Below, piece after piece: positions 6,388-7,764 of a DNA stretch of 7,764 nt. Position 1 is the first letter of the stretch. Every line of letters starts with the position of its first letter. Origin of the DNA: Alphaproteobacteria bacterium (GTDB taxonomy: Bacteria; Pseudomonadota; Alphaproteobacteria; CAAGCB01; CAG-977); NCBI GenBank assembly GCA_021639925.1, contig JAJXEL010000102.1:1-7764 (forward strand). Direction: 5' to 3'. Position numbers and translations under genes: made by a program. The notes under the pieces are model-generated. The model searched no databases, was not told the DNA's origin, and worked only from the letters and a program-made list of their open reading frames with translations.

Positions 6388-6393
6388 ATTATA
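6388..6393 (-). promoter_or_regulatory. Candidate -10 box of the XRE gene
   Basis: The - strand reads a perfect TATAAT, 28 nt before ATG 6359. No convincing -35 hexamer is present at 16-18 nt spacing, so this is only a candidate and might need an activator. Confidence 0.35.
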
Positions 6394-6469
6394 GTTGCAT
6401 TTTTGTCCGGCTGTTCTTTTCCTGTCGTCAGGTGGATCTGTTTGTTTTCTTTTATTCAGTTGATCAAAA

Positions 6470-6500
6470 TAAAAAAACGCAAACGAAGCGTCAGTTTTTT
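6470..6500 (-). terminator. Possible weak terminator after the split toxin gene
   Basis: On the - strand ACGC and GCGT enclose a TTCGTTT loop and are followed by T7. A-rich sequence before the stem can extend the pairing past a two-base bulge. It lies about 50 bp past the stop at 6549. The rest of the gap 6360-6548 holds no gene or repeat that I can see. Confidence 0.4.
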
Positions 6501-6548
6501 CCTGTTTGGCCTGATTCCCGTTCTGAAATATAAAAGAGCCGTTTAATT

Positions 6549-7118
6549 TTACGCGGCATTGTCGCCGGCAGCCGCCGTCAAGTCGGCGGATTCGGCCGTT
6601 TCAGCCTGTTCGTCCGTATCGCTTTCCTGCGGGGTAAAGTAGTTTTCCTGTTCCGTTTCATAATTTTTTTCATCAAAAGCATGCGCTCCGCACCGGCAGC
6701 CGTATTCCGATCCCGGATTGCCGCCGGCCGGAGGATCCGACCATTTAAAAACCTGTCCTTCGCGCGCGGCATGTTCGGGGCGGACGCGGTCGTCTTCCCG
6801 CGTTTCCCAAACGTAATAAACCGTCCCTGTCGGGGTATCTGCATTTTCCGACAGCTTTTCAATAATTTGCGCGATAACAGATTGGTTTTCCTGCAGCGCT
6901 TCGAAATGAGCTTTCATTTTTTCAACCAAAGCGTCATGTTCCGCGCCGCGGCCGTTTAAATAAGTGCTGCTGTTCAAAATTTCCAAATATTCCGCCGGAG
7001 ATAACTGCCGGATTTCATCGGGTGAAGGAAGAATAATGATCTGTCCGGGATCCAAAGAGAACAAATTCACCGCCGGATTTTTGGTAAAAATTTCCGTAAC
7101 AGCCAAATTGTTTTCCAT
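6549..7118 (-). CDS. 3' part of split polymorphic toxin: LysM plus phage MuF-like C-terminal domain
   Basis: The first ATG gives 189 residues, but the same frame is open up to 7223. Read upstream of the ATG, it supplies HVVKQGETVFTIA, the first half of a LysM domain that ends at LDPGQIIILP (LysM about 7157-7026). No ATG, GTG or TTG precedes the LysM in this frame, and no Shine-Dalgarno sits before ATG 7118. The segment is therefore best read as the continuation of the upstream gene after a frameshift. LysM domains bind peptidoglycan. A helical linker follows (about 55-90), then YYVWETREDDRVRPEHAAREG and PPAGGNPGSEYGCRCGA (residues 101-145, with H116, C141 and C143). This resembles the C-terminal D-x-R-x-RP-x-H...CRC motif of Mu gpF/SPP1 gp7 head-morphogenesis proteins and may bind metal. 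The tail (150-189) is acidic and low-complexity. Domain calls are by motif recognition; the role is not known. Confidence 0.7.
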   Translation of the reverse strand: MENNLAVTEIFTKNPAVNLFSLDPGQIIILPSPDEIRQLSPAEYLEILNSSTYLNGRGAEHDALVEKMKAHFEALQENQSVIAQIIEKLSENADTPTGTVYYVWETREDDRVRPEHAAREGQVFKWSDPPAGGNPGSEYGCRCGAHAFDEKNYETEQENYFTPQESDTDEQAETAESADLTAAAGDNAA

Positions 7119-7146
7119 GGCAATGGTAAAGACGGTTTCCCCTTGT

Positions 7147-7758
7147 TTAACAACATGATTTTTTTCGATTAACTCCCATCGCGAAAAAAGATTTAAAGAT
7201 TTCTTTTTCCAAAGTTTCTTTTTTTAAATTGGCGCCGTATTTGTCGTACAGCTTTATTCCCAGTTGGACGGCATTGGCGTCTTTATTTCTGTCGGAAAAA
7301 GTATCACTGATTGAATGACCTTTGGCCGCGTCATGTATTTGAGCCCCTAAATTTAAAGTGCTATCTTTAAAACCCGACATTCTTCCCGCATATCCGTAAT
7401 GAATATTTGACCAGATGTCATAATCGTAAATGTAGTTTTTATCGCCAGGCAGATATGTTCCGAAAACCGTCGCCGGTTTTTCCGGATTCACAGAAGATTT
7501 TTCCGTTTTGTGATAAAATGAAGGCGCATATTTTCTGATCGTCGGCTTATGATCCCATTTCCCGCCGGATCTGACTAAAGAAAAAAACTTGGGAAAAGTA
7601 TAATAAAAAGAACCTTCTTTCAAATTTTCTGTATCTTCATCTTTTTCTCTTAATTTCATTTCGTTATACATACCCGTGAAAATATTTTTATACGGGTCGT
7701 TTTTCTTATTTAAATTGTCAAAACCTTGACTTTTCGTTCTTTTATCTGTATCATTCAT
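7147..7758 (-). CDS. 5' part of split polymorphic toxin: toxin-44 (Ntox44)-like domain
   Basis: ATG 7758 gives 203 residues, but the frame runs open to the window edge at 7764, so the true start may lie outside. Residues about 55-175 resemble the polymorphic toxin type 44 domain. The signature pieces are KFFSLVRSGGKWDHK (57-71), YDIWSNIHYGYAGRMSGF (113-130), LGAQ (137-140) and the closing GIKLYDKYG (167-175). Such domains are effectors of bacterial conflict systems and are predicted nucleases; I see no catalytic set that I can assign with certainty. No signal peptide or membrane segment is visible. The frame ends in NRKKSCC just after a T6 and an A7 run, where the 3' LysM-coding frame takes over. 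Usually a toxin domain is C-terminal and followed by an immunity gene. Here further domains follow and no immunity gene is seen downstream. The sequence is A+T-rich, suggesting acquisition. Confidence 0.7.
   Translation of the reverse strand: MNDTDKRTKSQGFDNLNKKNDPYKNIFTGMYNEMKLREKDEDTENLKEGSFYYTFPKFFSLVRSGGKWDHKPTIRKYAPSFYHKTEKSSVNPEKPATVFGTYLPGDKNYIYDYDIWSNIHYGYAGRMSGFKDSTLNLGAQIHDAAKGHSISDTFSDRNKDANAVQLGIKLYDKYGANLKKETLEKEIFKSFFAMGVNRKKSCC
7158..7190 (-). other. Probable frameshift site in the split toxin gene
   Basis: On the - strand this stretch holds T6 (7189-7184) and A7 (7165-7159). Removing one A from A7 reads NRKNHVVKQGETVF; removing one T from T6 reads FSRWELIEKNHVVKQGETVF. Either joins the toxin-44 frame to the complete LysM. 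It could be a real mutation, RNA polymerase slippage or a sequencing error. Confidence 0.6.
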
Positions 7759-7764
7759 CGTATC

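Noticed and set aside
4634..6578. The word GCCGTCAA (or its complement TTGACGGC) recurring near the starts of mntA and XRE and upstream of the HEPN gene
   Set aside because: It also occurs inside the S4 gene and the LysM/MuF-like gene, so it is a common word in this genome rather than a regulatory site.
7159..7165. A-AAA-AAA as a classical -1 programmed frameshift site
   Set aside because: A -1 shift does not enter the LysM frame; a +1 or -2 change is required. A standard -1 slippery site therefore does not explain the split.

Overview
The window looks like chromosomal DNA from an alphaproteobacterium of moderate G+C. The main clue is the + strand order of a SUV3-type DEIQ helicase, an overlapping Hsp15-like S4 protein and a small ferredoxin. 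I recall helicase, S4, FdxA and CarD as neighbours in Alphaproteobacteria. No CarD gene is visible here. The ferredoxin has two [4Fe-4S] motifs rather than the FdxA 3Fe/4Fe pattern, which would suit an anaerobic or microaerophilic, perhaps host-associated, lineage. The taxonomic placement is inference.

Left part (1-4912), housekeeping genes: htpG (Hsp90) is on the - strand, ends at a strong terminator and has a possible heat-shock-type promoter. Divergent from it, across an 82-bp gap, are the helicase and the S4 protein, which overlap by 4 nt (ATGA). This part combines protein folding with RNA and stalled-ribosome maintenance.

Middle (4913-6090): an A+T-richer pair on the - strand encodes a HEPN-fold putative RNase toxin (HI0074 type) and a minimal nucleotidyltransferase antitoxin (HI0073/MntA type). 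The two genes overlap by 4 nt. They have their own promoter, with a palindrome over the expected transcription start. The pair sits between the S4 gene and the ferredoxin gene and looks like an insertion into an older housekeeping cluster. The ferredoxin has its own promoter-like sequence, a perfect 14-bp palindrome against its Shine-Dalgarno, and a bidirectional terminator shared with the next convergent gene.

Right part (6090-7764), accessory DNA on the - strand: a small XRE/HTH regulator, then a polymorphic-toxin gene split into two reading frames. Its 5' portion, open to the window edge, carries a toxin-44 (Ntox44)-like domain. Its 3' portion carries a LysM domain and a cysteine/histidine motif like the C-terminus of phage Mu F head-morphogenesis proteins. 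A single-base shift in a T6 or A7 run rejoins the halves and restores a complete LysM. This toxin/LysM/MuF-like chimera is the most unusual object in the window. No immunity gene is recognisable downstream of it.

No rRNA, tRNA, CRISPR array or insertion sequence was seen. No gene-free stretch exceeds 300 bases; the longest gaps are 189 bp (6360-6548) and 175 bp (5650-5824).
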